Assembly (NCBI GenBank): GCA_964639765.1 | Contig: CAZXEN010000005.1 | Location: forward strand, 1 to 64,000 | Direction: 5' to 3' | DNA: 64,000 bases | Source: Scybalousia_A sp964639765 | Lineage (GTDB): Bacteria > Bacteroidota > Bacteroidia > Bacteroidales > P3 | Shown: positions 15,572 through 24,315 of the stretch, one piece after another | Position numbering within the stretch: position 1 is the stretch's first letter | How the letters are laid out: the number at the start of each line of letters is the position of its first letter | Notes under the pieces: generated by a model | The model's input: the letters and a program-made list of their open reading frames with translations, nothing else | Databases searched by the model: none | What the model was told of the DNA's origin: nothing | Program-made: the position numbers and the translations under genes

Positions 15572-16993
15572 ATGAGAAAAAAGAAAGTGAATTATATTCT
15601 GGAGAATGTTCTGGTAGAAGATTTCGCTGCAGAAGGCAATGCTATCGTAAGACATGAAGACAAAGTCATCTTTGTTCCATACGTTGTTCCTGGAGACCTT
15701 GTTGACATAGAAGTTTACAAACAAAAACACTCTTTCTGCCTTGCAAGGGTGAAAGATATCAAGCATTATTCCGAAAAAAGGGTGAATCTGAAGTGTCCCC
15801 ACTTTACTTTTTGTGGAGGTTGTTCATGGCAGATGCTTGACTATGAATGGCAAAAGAAGTACAAACAGCAACAAGTCGTGGACAATCTGCAAAGAATAGG
15901 CGGTATTGACTGCTCAAACATCTCTGCCATAGAAGGTTCCGAAAACATCTATTACTACAGAAACAAACTGGAATTCACTTTCTCTTCCCGTGCATGGAAA
16001 AAAGACTTTATCAAAGGCGAGGAGGAAGAACCTGCTCTTGGTTTTCACGTCAGCGGACTTTTTGACAAGGTCTTGCCTATTGACAACTGCGTTTTGCAGG
16101 CCTCTCCTTCCAATGAAATAAGAAACTTTGTAAGGGATTACACACTAAAACACTCCATACCTTATTATAATATAAGACAACACACTGGAATAATGCGTAA
16201 CCTCATCATAAGGACAACACAAGAAGGCGAAATAATGCTTATAGTTGTCTTCGCAGAGGACAACCAAGAGGTGATAGACAGTGTTATGAACGCAATATCC
16301 GAAGAGTTCCCTCAAATAACTTCCTTGCAATACTGCATAAACACAAAAATGAATGACTCTCTTGGAGACCAGACATTCATAGTCTATAAAGGCAAGGACC
16401 ATCTTATGGAATATATGCCACGTTTTCAAGACAAAGATGCCAAGCCTCTGCAATTTAAAATACGTCCCAAGACTTTCTATCAGACAAATCCTCCTCAAGC
16501 CCTTAAACTTTATACCTTTGCAGCAGAATTTGCAGATATTCAGAAAGAAGATATTGTCTATGACCTTTATACAGGAACCGGAACCATAGCCAACTTTATT
16601 GCAGACAAGGCAAGAAAAGTTGTAGGAATAGAATATGTGGAAGATGCAGTGGAAGATGCAAGAATAAACAGCAAGGAAAACAATATAACAAACACTGTCT
16701 TTTATGCTGGAGATATGGCAAAAGTGCTGGACAGGAATTTTATAGAACAGAACGGAAAGCCAGATATAATAATAACAGACCCTCCTCGCAACGGAATGGC
16801 AGAAAGTGTAATAAAACAGATACTTGCAACCTCAGCCCGTAAGATTGTATATGTCTCATGCAATCCTGCAACTCAGGCACGGGACCTTAAACTTCTGTCC
16901 GAGAAATACAAGGTTGCAAAAATCCAGCCTGTTGATATGTTTCCTCATACTCACCATATTGAGAACGTTGTTTTGCTGAATAAAATCGGTTAG
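15572..16993 (+). CDS. rlmD: 23S rRNA (uracil-5-)-methyltransferase, RlmD/RumA type
   Basis: The 473-residue SAM-dependent RNA m5U methyltransferase has an N-terminal TRAM domain (about 8-65), an iron-sulfur cluster motif C-x5-C-x2-C (in CPHFTFCGGC) with a fourth Cys in DNCVLQ, the SAM-binding DLYTGTGTIANF, DPPRNG and the nucleophilic Cys in YVSCNP. The catalytic base region near the C-terminus (FPHTHHIENV) also fits. Which uracil it methylates (U1939 or U747 equivalents) cannot be decided. The ATG at 15572 is preferred because an in-frame TTG at 15521 lies inside the rpmH terminator. Confidence 0.9.
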   Translation: MRKKKVNYILENVLVEDFAAEGNAIVRHEDKVIFVPYVVPGDLVDIEVYKQKHSFCLARVKDIKHYSEKRVNLKCPHFTFCGGCSWQMLDYEWQKKYKQQQVVDNLQRIGGIDCSNISAIEGSENIYYYRNKLEFTFSSRAWKKDFIKGEEEEPALGFHVSGLFDKVLPIDNCVLQASPSNEIRNFVRDYTLKHSIPYYNIRQHTGIMRNLIIRTTQEGEIMLIVVFAEDNQEVIDSVMNAISEEFPQITSLQYCINTKMNDSLGDQTFIVYKGKDHLMEYMPRFQDKDAKPLQFKIRPKTFYQTNPPQALKLYTFAAEFADIQKEDIVYDLYTGTGTIANFIADKARKVVGIEYVEDAVEDARINSKENNITNTVFYAGDMAKVLDRNFIEQNGKPDIIITDPPRNGMAESVIKQILATSARKIVYVSCNPATQARDLKLLSEKYKVAKIQPVDMFPHTHHIENVVLLNKIG

Positions 16994-17046
16994 CCAACCT
17001 TTGTTTGTATTGCAATCCATTCACAGGATAATTGAAAAAATAGTCG

Positions 17047-17055
17047 TAATTTTGC
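17047..17055 (+). promoter_or_regulatory. -7 promoter box (TAATTTTGC) for uvrA
   Basis: TAATTTTGC lies 43 bp before the TTG start of uvrA, in the gap after rlmD. Confidence 0.72.
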
Positions 17056-17097
17056 ATTTTTGAACGTAAGACTTTACAGAAAAGAAACAATAAAAAA

Positions 17098-19920
17098 TTG
17101 AAAGATACACAAGAATATATTGAAATTTTTGGTGCCAAGGCTCACAATCTCCAGAACATATCTCTGAAAATACCTCGTAATTCATTGGTTACAATAACAG
17201 GACTAAGCGGCTGCGGAAAATCGTCCTTGGCTTTTGACACTATATATGCAGAAGGCCAGAGAAGATACCTTGAGACTTTCTCTGCATACATAAGAAATTA
17301 TCTTGGAAGCATGGAGAGACCGGAAGTGGATAAGATAACCGGACTTTCTCCCGTCATAGCCATAGAACAAAAATCCACCAACAAGAATCCCCGTTCCACT
17401 GTAGGTACTGTTACGGAAATATACGACCTTTTGCGTCTGCTGTATTCCCGTATTGCAGATGCATATTCCATACACACAGGAGAAAAAATGGTGAAATATT
17501 CCGAAGAAAAGATTATTGAAATGATAAGAACGTCTTTCAAGAATAAGACCATAAGCATTCTTTCTCCACAAATCAAAGGCCGTAAAGGACATTACAGGGA
17601 ACTGTTTCAACAAATAGCCTCCAAGGGGTTTTCAAAGGTGAGGGTAGATGGCAAGATTCAGAATATCACCATAGGAATGAAACTTGACAGATACAAAATA
17701 CATGATATAGAGACAGTAATAGACACCATTGAAATCAAGGACAGGAACATTCAACGGCTGAAACGTTCCATTTCCACTGCTTTCAAGGTTTCGGGGAACA
17801 ACATCATGATTTTTGACGAAGAGGAGAAAGAAGCCAAGTACTACTCCAAAAACCTTATGTGTCCGACAACAGGAATCTCCTATCCGGATGCTGAACCCAA
17901 TACATTTTCTTTCAACTCCCCGTATGGAGCTTGCCCTAAATGCAATGGATTGGGAGAAATCACGGAGGTGGATATGGACAGACTTATTCCGGATAAAAGC
18001 AAATCCATAAGCAAGGGAGCCATAAAAGCCATATCCATTGACAAGAATTCGTGGATATATGAGAAGATGAGTGAAATATGTAGGAAATACAAGGTAAGCA
18101 CCAATACAAAAATAGAAGATATGCCTACAGAGTGTCTCAATGAGATACTTTATGGGGAAGAGATGGAAGAGAATACGCCTACATACTCGTATTTGGATAT
18201 GTTTGATGTCTATTACAACTCCAGGGGTGTGGTAAATATCATAAAGAATCAGATTGGAACAGACGCTCCTGCCTCTATCAGCAAATGGGCCAATTCTTTT
18301 CTGATACAAAAAACATGTCCTCATTGCGAAGGACAAAGGCTGAGAAAAGAAAGTCTTGCATACCGTATATTGGATAAAAACATCGCTGATTTATGTGCAA
18401 TGGATTTGAGGGATTTGAACCTTTGGATAAAAGCATTGCCTGACAAACTCACAGAAAAACAAAAAATCATAGGAACGGAAATCATACGGGAACTTTCCAC
18501 AAAAATAAATTTTCTCATAGATGTCGGTCTTGGCTATCTGCATCTTAACCAGAAGACAGCCTCTCTTTCTGGTGGTGAAGCACAACGTATAAGGCTTGCA
18601 ACACAGATAGGCAGTGAACTGGTAAATGTCCTGTATATTCTAGACGAACCAAGCATAGGCCTGCATCAGTCTGACAACATCAAACTGATTAACTCGCTAA
18701 AAAACCTGAGAGACAAAGGCAACAGCATTATTGTTGTTGAACATGACAAGGAAATGATGCTTTCCTCCGACTGGATAATAGATATAGGAGAAGGAGCAGG
18801 AGTCAATGGCGGAAAGATTATTGCCCAAGGAACACCGGAAGAGCTGTTGAGACAAAAATCCATAACTGCCGATTATCTGAACGGAAAACGGAGAATAGAA
18901 ACTCCAAAACAACGAAGAAAAGAAAAAGGCAGATATATCTCGCTCTATGGTGCAAACGGCAACAACCTGAAAAACGTGGATTTACATCTTCCTCTTGGAC
19001 TTTTTGTCTGTGTTACCGGTGTAAGCGGAAGCGGTAAAAGTTCTCTGATTAATGACACGCTTCACCCTGTTCTTGCAAAACATTATCATCGTTCGGAACA
19101 ACCCTCACTGCCTTACAGAGAAATAAAAGGCTTGGAAAATATAGACAAAGTGATTGAAATAAACCAGAGTCCTATCGGCCGTACCCCAAGAAGCAATCCT
19201 GCTACATACATAGGAGTTTTTGATGACATAAGGGCGTTATACTCCATGTTGCCCACTGCAAAGATAAGAGGATACAAGCCAGGACGTTTTTCCTTCAACG
19301 TAAAAGGAGGACGATGTGAAGACTGTTTAGGAGCAGGAGTGAAAACGCTGGAGATGAGTTTTCTTCCCGATGTATATGTTACCTGTGATGAATGCCACGG
19401 CAAAAGATACAACAGAGAGACACTGGAAGTACGATACAAAGGCAAAAGCATCAACGATGTTTTGAATATGTCTTTTACAGAGGCTCTTGATTTCTTTGAG
19501 AACTACCCGAGGATTGTCCAGAAACTGAATATGGTTACTCAGGTAGGATTGGGCTATCTTACGTTGGGACAGTCTTCCACCACTCTGTCGGGAGGAGAAG
19601 CCCAAAGGATAAAACTTGCCACGGAACTTTCAAGAAAAGATACCGGCAATACTCTCTATATTCTTGACGAACCTACGACAGGACTTCATTTTGAAGACAT
19701 AAGAATCTTGCTCAACGTCTTGCAACAACTGGTAGACAAAGGCAACAGCATGATAGTTATTGAGCATAACCTCGATGTGATAAAGGTTGCAGACTATATC
19801 ATAGACATGGGCAAAGAAAGCGGAAACAAAGGTGGAAGGATTGTTTTTTGCGGCACTCCAGAACAGGCAATCAAAGACTGTAACAACTCCATAGGCAGAT
19901 ATCTGAAGGACGAATTATAA
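17098..19920 (+). CDS. uvrA: Excinuclease ABC subunit A
   Basis: The 940-residue protein is the damage-recognising ATPase of nucleotide excision repair and loads UvrB on lesions. It has two ABC modules: Walker A GLSGCGKSS (35-43) and GVSGSGKSS in the second half, with signature motifs LSGGEAQRIRLA and LSGGEAQRIKLA and Walker B LYILDEP twice. Zinc modules are CPHCEG, CEDCLGAG and CDECHGKR. The first zinc knuckle reads C255-P-T-T258, so one of the four usual Cys is Thr; I believe this is common in Bacteroidetes. It begins with TTG at 17098; no ATG or GTG lies suitably upstream and the sequence MKDTQEYIEIFGAKAHNL matches the family N-terminus. Confidence 0.95.
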   Translation: MKDTQEYIEIFGAKAHNLQNISLKIPRNSLVTITGLSGCGKSSLAFDTIYAEGQRRYLETFSAYIRNYLGSMERPEVDKITGLSPVIAIEQKSTNKNPRSTVGTVTEIYDLLRLLYSRIADAYSIHTGEKMVKYSEEKIIEMIRTSFKNKTISILSPQIKGRKGHYRELFQQIASKGFSKVRVDGKIQNITIGMKLDRYKIHDIETVIDTIEIKDRNIQRLKRSISTAFKVSGNNIMIFDEEEKEAKYYSKNLMCPTTGISYPDAEPNTFSFNSPYGACPKCNGLGEITEVDMDRLIPDKSKSISKGAIKAISIDKNSWIYEKMSEICRKYKVSTNTKIEDMPTECLNEILYGEEMEENTPTYSYLDMFDVYYNSRGVVNIIKNQIGTDAPASISKWANSFLIQKTCPHCEGQRLRKESLAYRILDKNIADLCAMDLRDLNLWIKALPDKLTEKQKIIGTEIIRELSTKINFLIDVGLGYLHLNQKTASLSGGEAQRIRLATQIGSELVNVLYILDEPSIGLHQSDNIKLINSLKNLRDKGNSIIVVEHDKEMMLSSDWIIDIGEGAGVNGGKIIAQGTPEELLRQKSITADYLNGKRRIETPKQRRKEKGRYISLYGANGNNLKNVDLHLPLGLFVCVTGVSGSGKSSLINDTLHPVLAKHYHRSEQPSLPYREIKGLENIDKVIEINQSPIGRTPRSNPATYIGVFDDIRALYSMLPTAKIRGYKPGRFSFNVKGGRCEDCLGAGVKTLEMSFLPDVYVTCDECHGKRYNRETLEVRYKGKSINDVLNMSFTEALDFFENYPRIVQKLNMVTQVGLGYLTLGQSSTTLSGGEAQRIKLATELSRKDTGNTLYILDEPTTGLHFEDIRILLNVLQQLVDKGNSMIVIEHNLDVIKVADYIIDMGKESGNKGGRIVFCGTPEQAIKDCNNSIGRYLKDEL

Positions 19921-19925
19921 AAGAC

Positions 19926-19960
19926 AATAAGCAGGGAAATCCAAATCCCCGCTTATTTTT
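19926..19960 (+). terminator. Terminator after uvrA
   Basis: The stem AATAAGC / GCTTATT (19926-19932 and 19951-19957), with inner GGG/CCC pairing, is followed by a T-run to 19960. It sits between uvrA and the convergent reductase gene. Confidence 0.85.
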
Positions 19961-19962
19961 GT

Positions 19963-21402
19963 TCAGTAGCTGACAGAATAACGTTTCAGATGTTCCACAT
20001 GCCTGTCTATTTTCTGCATTTCTGCAGGAATGTCTATCCTCTGAGGACAATGGGAGACACATTCTTTGCATGAAGTACACATGTTTGCCTGCCTTTCTTT
20101 TGCAATCTTTCTGCCATAGCCTACAAGAAAAGCCTTTCTTTGCTTCCTGTAGTTGGTATCTGAGGAAGTTTCTGCAAGATTTCCTTCGTTTATGCATTTG
20201 TTGTAGTAGGAGAATATGCCTGGAATATCCAAACCATAAGGACAAGGCATACAATACTGACATTCATTGCAAGGTATTGTCTTCATCTCCACCATTTGTC
20301 TGGCAACATCTGAAAGAAACTTCATCTCGTCATCTGTCAATGGCTTCAAAGGACAATGGGTTCTAAGATTGTCTTCCAGATGTTCCATATAAGTCATACC
20401 ACTTAAAGAAGTCATCACCAAAGGATAGGAGCCTAAGAACCTGAAAGCCCATGATGCTATGCTCTTTTCCGGTTCTCTTGTCTTCATTTTCTCCACTATG
20501 TCATCGGACATGTTTACCAAACGTCCTCCCAGAAGAGGTTCCATGACAACAACAGAAATATTTCTTTTCTCCAGTTCTGAATAAAGATACTCGGCGTTGG
20601 TATTTCTTTCATTGACCTGTTTTGCATACTTCCAGTCAACATAATTCATCTGTATCTGAACAAAATCCCAATGATACTTGTCATGATTGGCAAGCAGATA
20701 ATCAAAGACAGAAATATCTCCATGATAAGAAAAGCCAAGATTTCTTATCTTTCCTTTTCGTCTTTCTTCCAAGAGAAAATCCAGAACGCCATTGTTTATG
20801 TATCTTTCTTTGAACTCCGACATTCCTTTGTTCATTCCCACACCATGCAGAAGCATATAGTCAATATAATCCACCTGCAACTCCTTGAAAGAATTATGAT
20901 ACATCTGCAAGGAAGTTTCCCTACTCCATGTTGCAGGATTGAAATTGGAAAGTTTTGTTGCAATAAAATATTCTTCCCTTTTGTGCCTTGAAAGAGCTAT
21001 ACCCGTCGCATGCTCGCTTTTACCTTTGCAATAAGCAGGAGAAGTATCAAAATAATTCACTCCATATTCAATGGCTTTATCCACCATTTTGTTTACCATT
21101 TCCTGGTCTATCGGTGCATTGCTCTCTCTTGCAGAACCACCCATTTTGTCATTTTCAGCATCAAGCACAGGCAGACGCATCATTCCATAGCCAAGCAAAG
21201 AGACCTTGTCGCCTGTAGAAGTGTTTGTTCTGTAAGTCATTCTACCTTTGGGTATGGAGAGAAAAGACGCCTGATTACTTTTCTTTTCAGAACATGCAGA
21301 CCATACCACACTTGTTGCCAATGTACCCAAACCAAGTTTCTTTATAAAATCACGCCGTGTTATACCCTTTCCACCTTCCATTGTCTTTTCTTTTCTTTTC
21401 AT
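19963..21402 (-). CDS. Tat-signal aldo/keto reductase with C-terminal iron-sulfur domain
   Basis: The 479-residue protein starts with a twin-arginine signal (RRDFIKKLG, Arg16-Arg17) and a hydrophobic stretch ending at Cys37, which could be a lipobox Cys although the -3 residue is Trp. The middle is an aldo/keto reductase barrel with the tetrad Asp/Tyr in YFDTSPAY, Lys in IATKLS and His in MLLHGVG. The C-terminus carries CNECQYCMPCPYGLDIP and CTSCKECVSHCPQRIDIP, two 4Fe-4S-type Cys clusters. It is probably folded in the cytoplasm and exported. It follows a membrane polyferredoxin gene on the same strand (124 bp apart), which may feed it electrons. The substrate is unknown. A second ATG at 21381 is a possible start. 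Confidence 0.85.
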   Translation of the reverse strand: MKRKEKTMEGGKGITRRDFIKKLGLGTLATSVVWSACSEKKSNQASFLSIPKGRMTYRTNTSTGDKVSLLGYGMMRLPVLDAENDKMGGSARESNAPIDQEMVNKMVDKAIEYGVNYFDTSPAYCKGKSEHATGIALSRHKREEYFIATKLSNFNPATWSRETSLQMYHNSFKELQVDYIDYMLLHGVGMNKGMSEFKERYINNGVLDFLLEERRKGKIRNLGFSYHGDISVFDYLLANHDKYHWDFVQIQMNYVDWKYAKQVNERNTNAEYLYSELEKRNISVVVMEPLLGGRLVNMSDDIVEKMKTREPEKSIASWAFRFLGSYPLVMTSLSGMTYMEHLEDNLRTHCPLKPLTDDEMKFLSDVARQMVEMKTIPCNECQYCMPCPYGLDIPGIFSYYNKCINEGNLAETSSDTNYRKQRKAFLVGYGRKIAKERQANMCTSCKECVSHCPQRIDIPAEMQKIDRHVEHLKRYSVSY

Positions 21403-21526
21403 TTATTTCTTTTCATTAAAAATTTTCGGCTAAAAGCATAGTTTATATAGTGAATTAACCATTAACCGACTTTTTTCGGCTATTTTTCTTTTCATTTCTT
21501 TCCATTCCATTCCAATTCTTTATAGA

Positions 21527-23044
21527 TTATACAGACCGATGAACCAAACTTCCCTCAACATATATTGCACTGAACGGCCTAACAGGACAAACATATTCAC
21601 ACATCCCACAACCTATACAATGCTTTTCAGACACAGATGGAATCTTTGGGGAGTTTTCATCTTCAGGATTCAGAGGAACCATAAAAATAGCAAACGACGG
21701 ACAATGCCTTGCACAATTACCACATTCATGTCCTTGCTTGGTTACAATACAATTTTGTTTTACCCAATGAGCTGTTCCTATCTTTATTGTTGTCTTTTCT
21801 TCAGGAGTTATTTTTCGTATAGCACCTGTAGGACATACCTCACTACACAAAGAACATTCAACTCGGCATGCTCCTTTTTCAAAACTCATCTCAGGCTGCA
21901 TCAGATGCAACAGGCTGGAACTTGGCCTTAAAACATTATTTGGGCACTTGCTTACACAAAGTTGACACCCTGTGCATCGCTTTTGAAAATTCTTTACACT
22001 TAATGCTCCGGCTGGAACAACAGGATTTTTTCTTTCTATCTGTTTCTTTTCTTCCACTATCGCAAGACCTCCATCTACTTTCTTCTTTTCTTGTGCCAAG
22101 ACCACAGAGCTTGTAACAACGGCGGCGGAAGTGAGGAATGCACGCTTGGAAACATCAACATCTTGCTTGGAGCTTTTGTCCTCTGGCTTTTCTTTCTTTG
22201 TTTTTCTGCAAGAATACCTTATTGCATCCTTTGGACAGGAAGACATACAGTTGCCACACACTACACAACGGGAATAATCCACAATATGTTCTTTGCCGTT
22301 AATGCATTCCGCCTTGCAGTTCTTTGTACATTTGTCGCATTTAATACATTTTTCTGTGTCAATATTTATTTTCAAAAGGGAAAATCTTGACACAAAACTC
22401 AAAAAAGTACCGACAGGACAAATAGCGTTGCAGTATAACCTGCCCCGTTTCCAGGCTAAAACGCCTATAACTGCAAAAATAACAAGAGAAACTGCAAAAG
22501 TACTTATGCTTTTTATATAAATATCCTTTGGATAAAAAGCGTATGAGGACATCTTTTCAGCAAAATAAGCCAATATATTGTTAAAAAACAGGTATATTGG
22601 TGAGAAAATGTTCTGTATTATCCTGCCAAATGAAGAATAAGGGGCAACCAAAACAACCAAAGAAACAAGGCCAAAGCACAGAGCAGCAACAAACAGGACA
22701 AAAACACCATATCTTAACATTCTCATTTCCTTGTGATAGGAAAAACGGTTTTTCTTTTTTATGGAATTAATCCTTGAAAACACATCCTGCATCACTCCTA
22801 ACGGACAAATAACCGAACAATATATTCGCCCGAAAACAAGTGTCAGAAGCAATAAAACTGCAATGATGGCAAAGTTAAGGGACAAAACAGCAGGCAAAAA
22901 CTGAACCTTTGCAAGAAAAGAAAGGTATTTGTGCAGGACTCCTGTAAAATCCAGAAACAGCAACGTAACAAGAATGAAGAAAATACAGGCTGTTATAGTC
23001 CTTAATCTCCTAAGTAGGCTTTTAGTCATAATTCTATAAGTCAT
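21527..23044 (-). CDS. Membrane-bound polyferredoxin (NapH/YccM-like)
   Basis: The 505-residue protein has about five transmembrane helices in its first 215 residues, with the NapH-type Cys motifs CSVICPLGV and CNAICPVGTF after helices. These are followed by a ferredoxin domain (CIKCDKCTKNC, CVVCGNCMSSC), a second membrane or Tat-like segment (about 300-320, after KRAFLTSAAV), and more clusters (CTGCQLCVSKC, CSLCSEVC, CGNCARHC, CIGCGMCEYVC). It likely takes electrons from the quinone pool or the cytoplasm and passes them to a periplasmic partner; the reductase encoded next (19963-21402) is the natural candidate. ATG at 23029 is an alternative start. Confidence 0.85.
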   Translation of the reverse strand: MTYRIMTKSLLRRLRTITACIFFILVTLLFLDFTGVLHKYLSFLAKVQFLPAVLSLNFAIIAVLLLLTLVFGRIYCSVICPLGVMQDVFSRINSIKKKNRFSYHKEMRMLRYGVFVLFVAALCFGLVSLVVLVAPYSSFGRIIQNIFSPIYLFFNNILAYFAEKMSSYAFYPKDIYIKSISTFAVSLVIFAVIGVLAWKRGRLYCNAICPVGTFLSFVSRFSLLKINIDTEKCIKCDKCTKNCKAECINGKEHIVDYSRCVVCGNCMSSCPKDAIRYSCRKTKKEKPEDKSSKQDVDVSKRAFLTSAAVVTSSVVLAQEKKKVDGGLAIVEEKKQIERKNPVVPAGALSVKNFQKRCTGCQLCVSKCPNNVLRPSSSLLHLMQPEMSFEKGACRVECSLCSEVCPTGAIRKITPEEKTTIKIGTAHWVKQNCIVTKQGHECGNCARHCPSFAIFMVPLNPEDENSPKIPSVSEKHCIGCGMCEYVCPVRPFSAIYVEGSLVHRSV

Positions 23045-23060
23045 TAAAATTGTTCTGTTT

Positions 23061-23069
23061 GCAAAGATA
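23061..23069 (-). promoter_or_regulatory. -7 promoter box (TATCTTTGC) for the polyferredoxin-reductase operon
   Basis: Minus-strand TATCTTTGC ends 16 bp before the ATG at 23044, giving a very short leader, or about 30 bp before the alternative ATG at 23029. Confidence 0.72.
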
Positions 23070-23082
23070 CAAATAATCTTCC

Positions 23083-23169
23083 AAAAAAGTCTTGATTTTT
23101 ACAAAAAAAGATCAAAAGTTTATACCCTAAACTCTTGATCTTTTTTCCTAAACTCTTGATCTTTTTTTA
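23083..23169. repeat. 21-22 bp word array C, with built-in terminator
   Basis: CTCTTGA words start at 23132 and 23153 (21 bp apart), and a GTCTTGA word at 23089 is 43 bp (two periods) before the first. Facing copies form a strong stem: AAAAAAGATCAA-x-AGTTTA at about 23102-23120 pairs with TAAACT-x-TTGATCTTTTTT at about 23127-23146. The array abuts the stop codon of the DUF4831-like gene (minus strand, stop 23167-23169) and so probably terminates it. It ends near the promoter of the polyferredoxin gene. Confidence 0.78.
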
Positions 23170-24294
23170 CCAAATCTTCTTTAGTGTTCCTGTGCAGCAG
23201 TCAAACTCCACTTGTTTGTTTCCATTTACAAGAGTGCTCACAAATCCATATTGTGCCAAGCCTAATGTTTTGTTTGCAAGAGTTTCATTTCCATACTCAA
23301 CAAAAACTTCCACTTGCTCAGGCACAGCATAATAAAGTCCAACACCTTGTTTTTCTATAGATTTTTTAAATTCCTTTGAACCGGATTGTGCTGCTACGAC
23401 AGAAGAAAGATTTTTTGTTGTATTCTGGGAATGTATTCGTGCAATAACTTTTATATCGTCATTCTTTGCTGACAGAGACGATGCTCCTCTTTCTTTTGAA
23501 AATTTAAATATCGGAAGCAACAAATCTTCCTCTACAAATATAGGTTTCTGAGGTACAACACTGAACACATATTCTTCTTCCGTTACTGTTTCAATTCCTG
23601 TAAACAAAGCTACATAACCGTTAATCACTTCGTCCAGCTGCTTATACATATAATCCACGGTTGTGTTCAGATATGTGCCTTCTACCTCTCCTGAAATAAT
23701 CTTAATCTGCTGTTCTCTCAAACGCTTGATTTCTGCAACAGCCTGTTGAGCAGAAAGAAAAGGATGTTTATTAAGAAGTCCCTGATTCATAAGTTGTTTT
23801 TCAAAAATAGGATTCACCTCTGTTTTATCCGAACTAAGATTTTCCTTTTCTGGCTTTGGCATTGGAAACATATTGTCTTTTGGGAATTCAGGCTTAACAT
23901 CTTTTTTAGCATCTGAGGTTCTGGTGATGCTTCTTATGATTCCTCTGTCTGAAATATCAACATTCAATCCGTCAGTATAGGAAAGAAAATATTGATGTTC
24001 AGGGTTTGCAACTGCTTTTGGAAGTATGCATATTGATTTTATCCTATATGATTCTCCGCTTTTGACACTTGCATTATCTACTCCTAAAAGGTAAGCTGAT
24101 TCACTATATATACCTTTTGTTCTTACTGTTTTTTCCACCTTGACTTTAAAAACAAGTTCTGTCTGAGCAACAGAGTAGAACACCCCACTTTGAGATGTCT
24201 GCACTTCAGACAAAGGATAGGATTTATAACTTTGGGCTATTGAAGAAAAGGACAATAGCACTGATAAAATGACTAATAAACTTAACTTTTTCAT
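23167..24294 (-). CDS. Secreted DUF4831-like protein
   Basis: The 375-residue protein has a clear signal peptide (about 1-20, ending SIAQ). The pattern GVFYSVAQTELVFKVKVEKT followed by GIYSESAYLLGVDNAS fits the DUF4831 family of Bacteroidetes envelope proteins, which have no assigned biochemical role. A Pro/Lys/Glu-rich linker (about 125-160) precedes a helical segment (about 170-240) and a C-terminal strand-rich region. It follows the WG-repeat protein gene on the same strand after 21 bp, so both probably share the promoter at 26078-26086. Confidence 0.72.
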   Translation of the reverse strand: MKKLSLLVILSVLLSFSSIAQSYKSYPLSEVQTSQSGVFYSVAQTELVFKVKVEKTVRTKGIYSESAYLLGVDNASVKSGESYRIKSICILPKAVANPEHQYFLSYTDGLNVDISDRGIIRSITRTSDAKKDVKPEFPKDNMFPMPKPEKENLSSDKTEVNPIFEKQLMNQGLLNKHPFLSAQQAVAEIKRLREQQIKIISGEVEGTYLNTTVDYMYKQLDEVINGYVALFTGIETVTEEEYVFSVVPQKPIFVEEDLLLPIFKFSKERGASSLSAKNDDIKVIARIHSQNTTKNLSSVVAAQSGSKEFKKSIEKQGVGLYYAVPEQVEVFVEYGNETLANKTLGLAQYGFVSTLVNGNKQVEFDCCTGTLKKIW

Positions 24295-24315
24295 TTCCGT
24301 TTCTTTGTTTTTATG

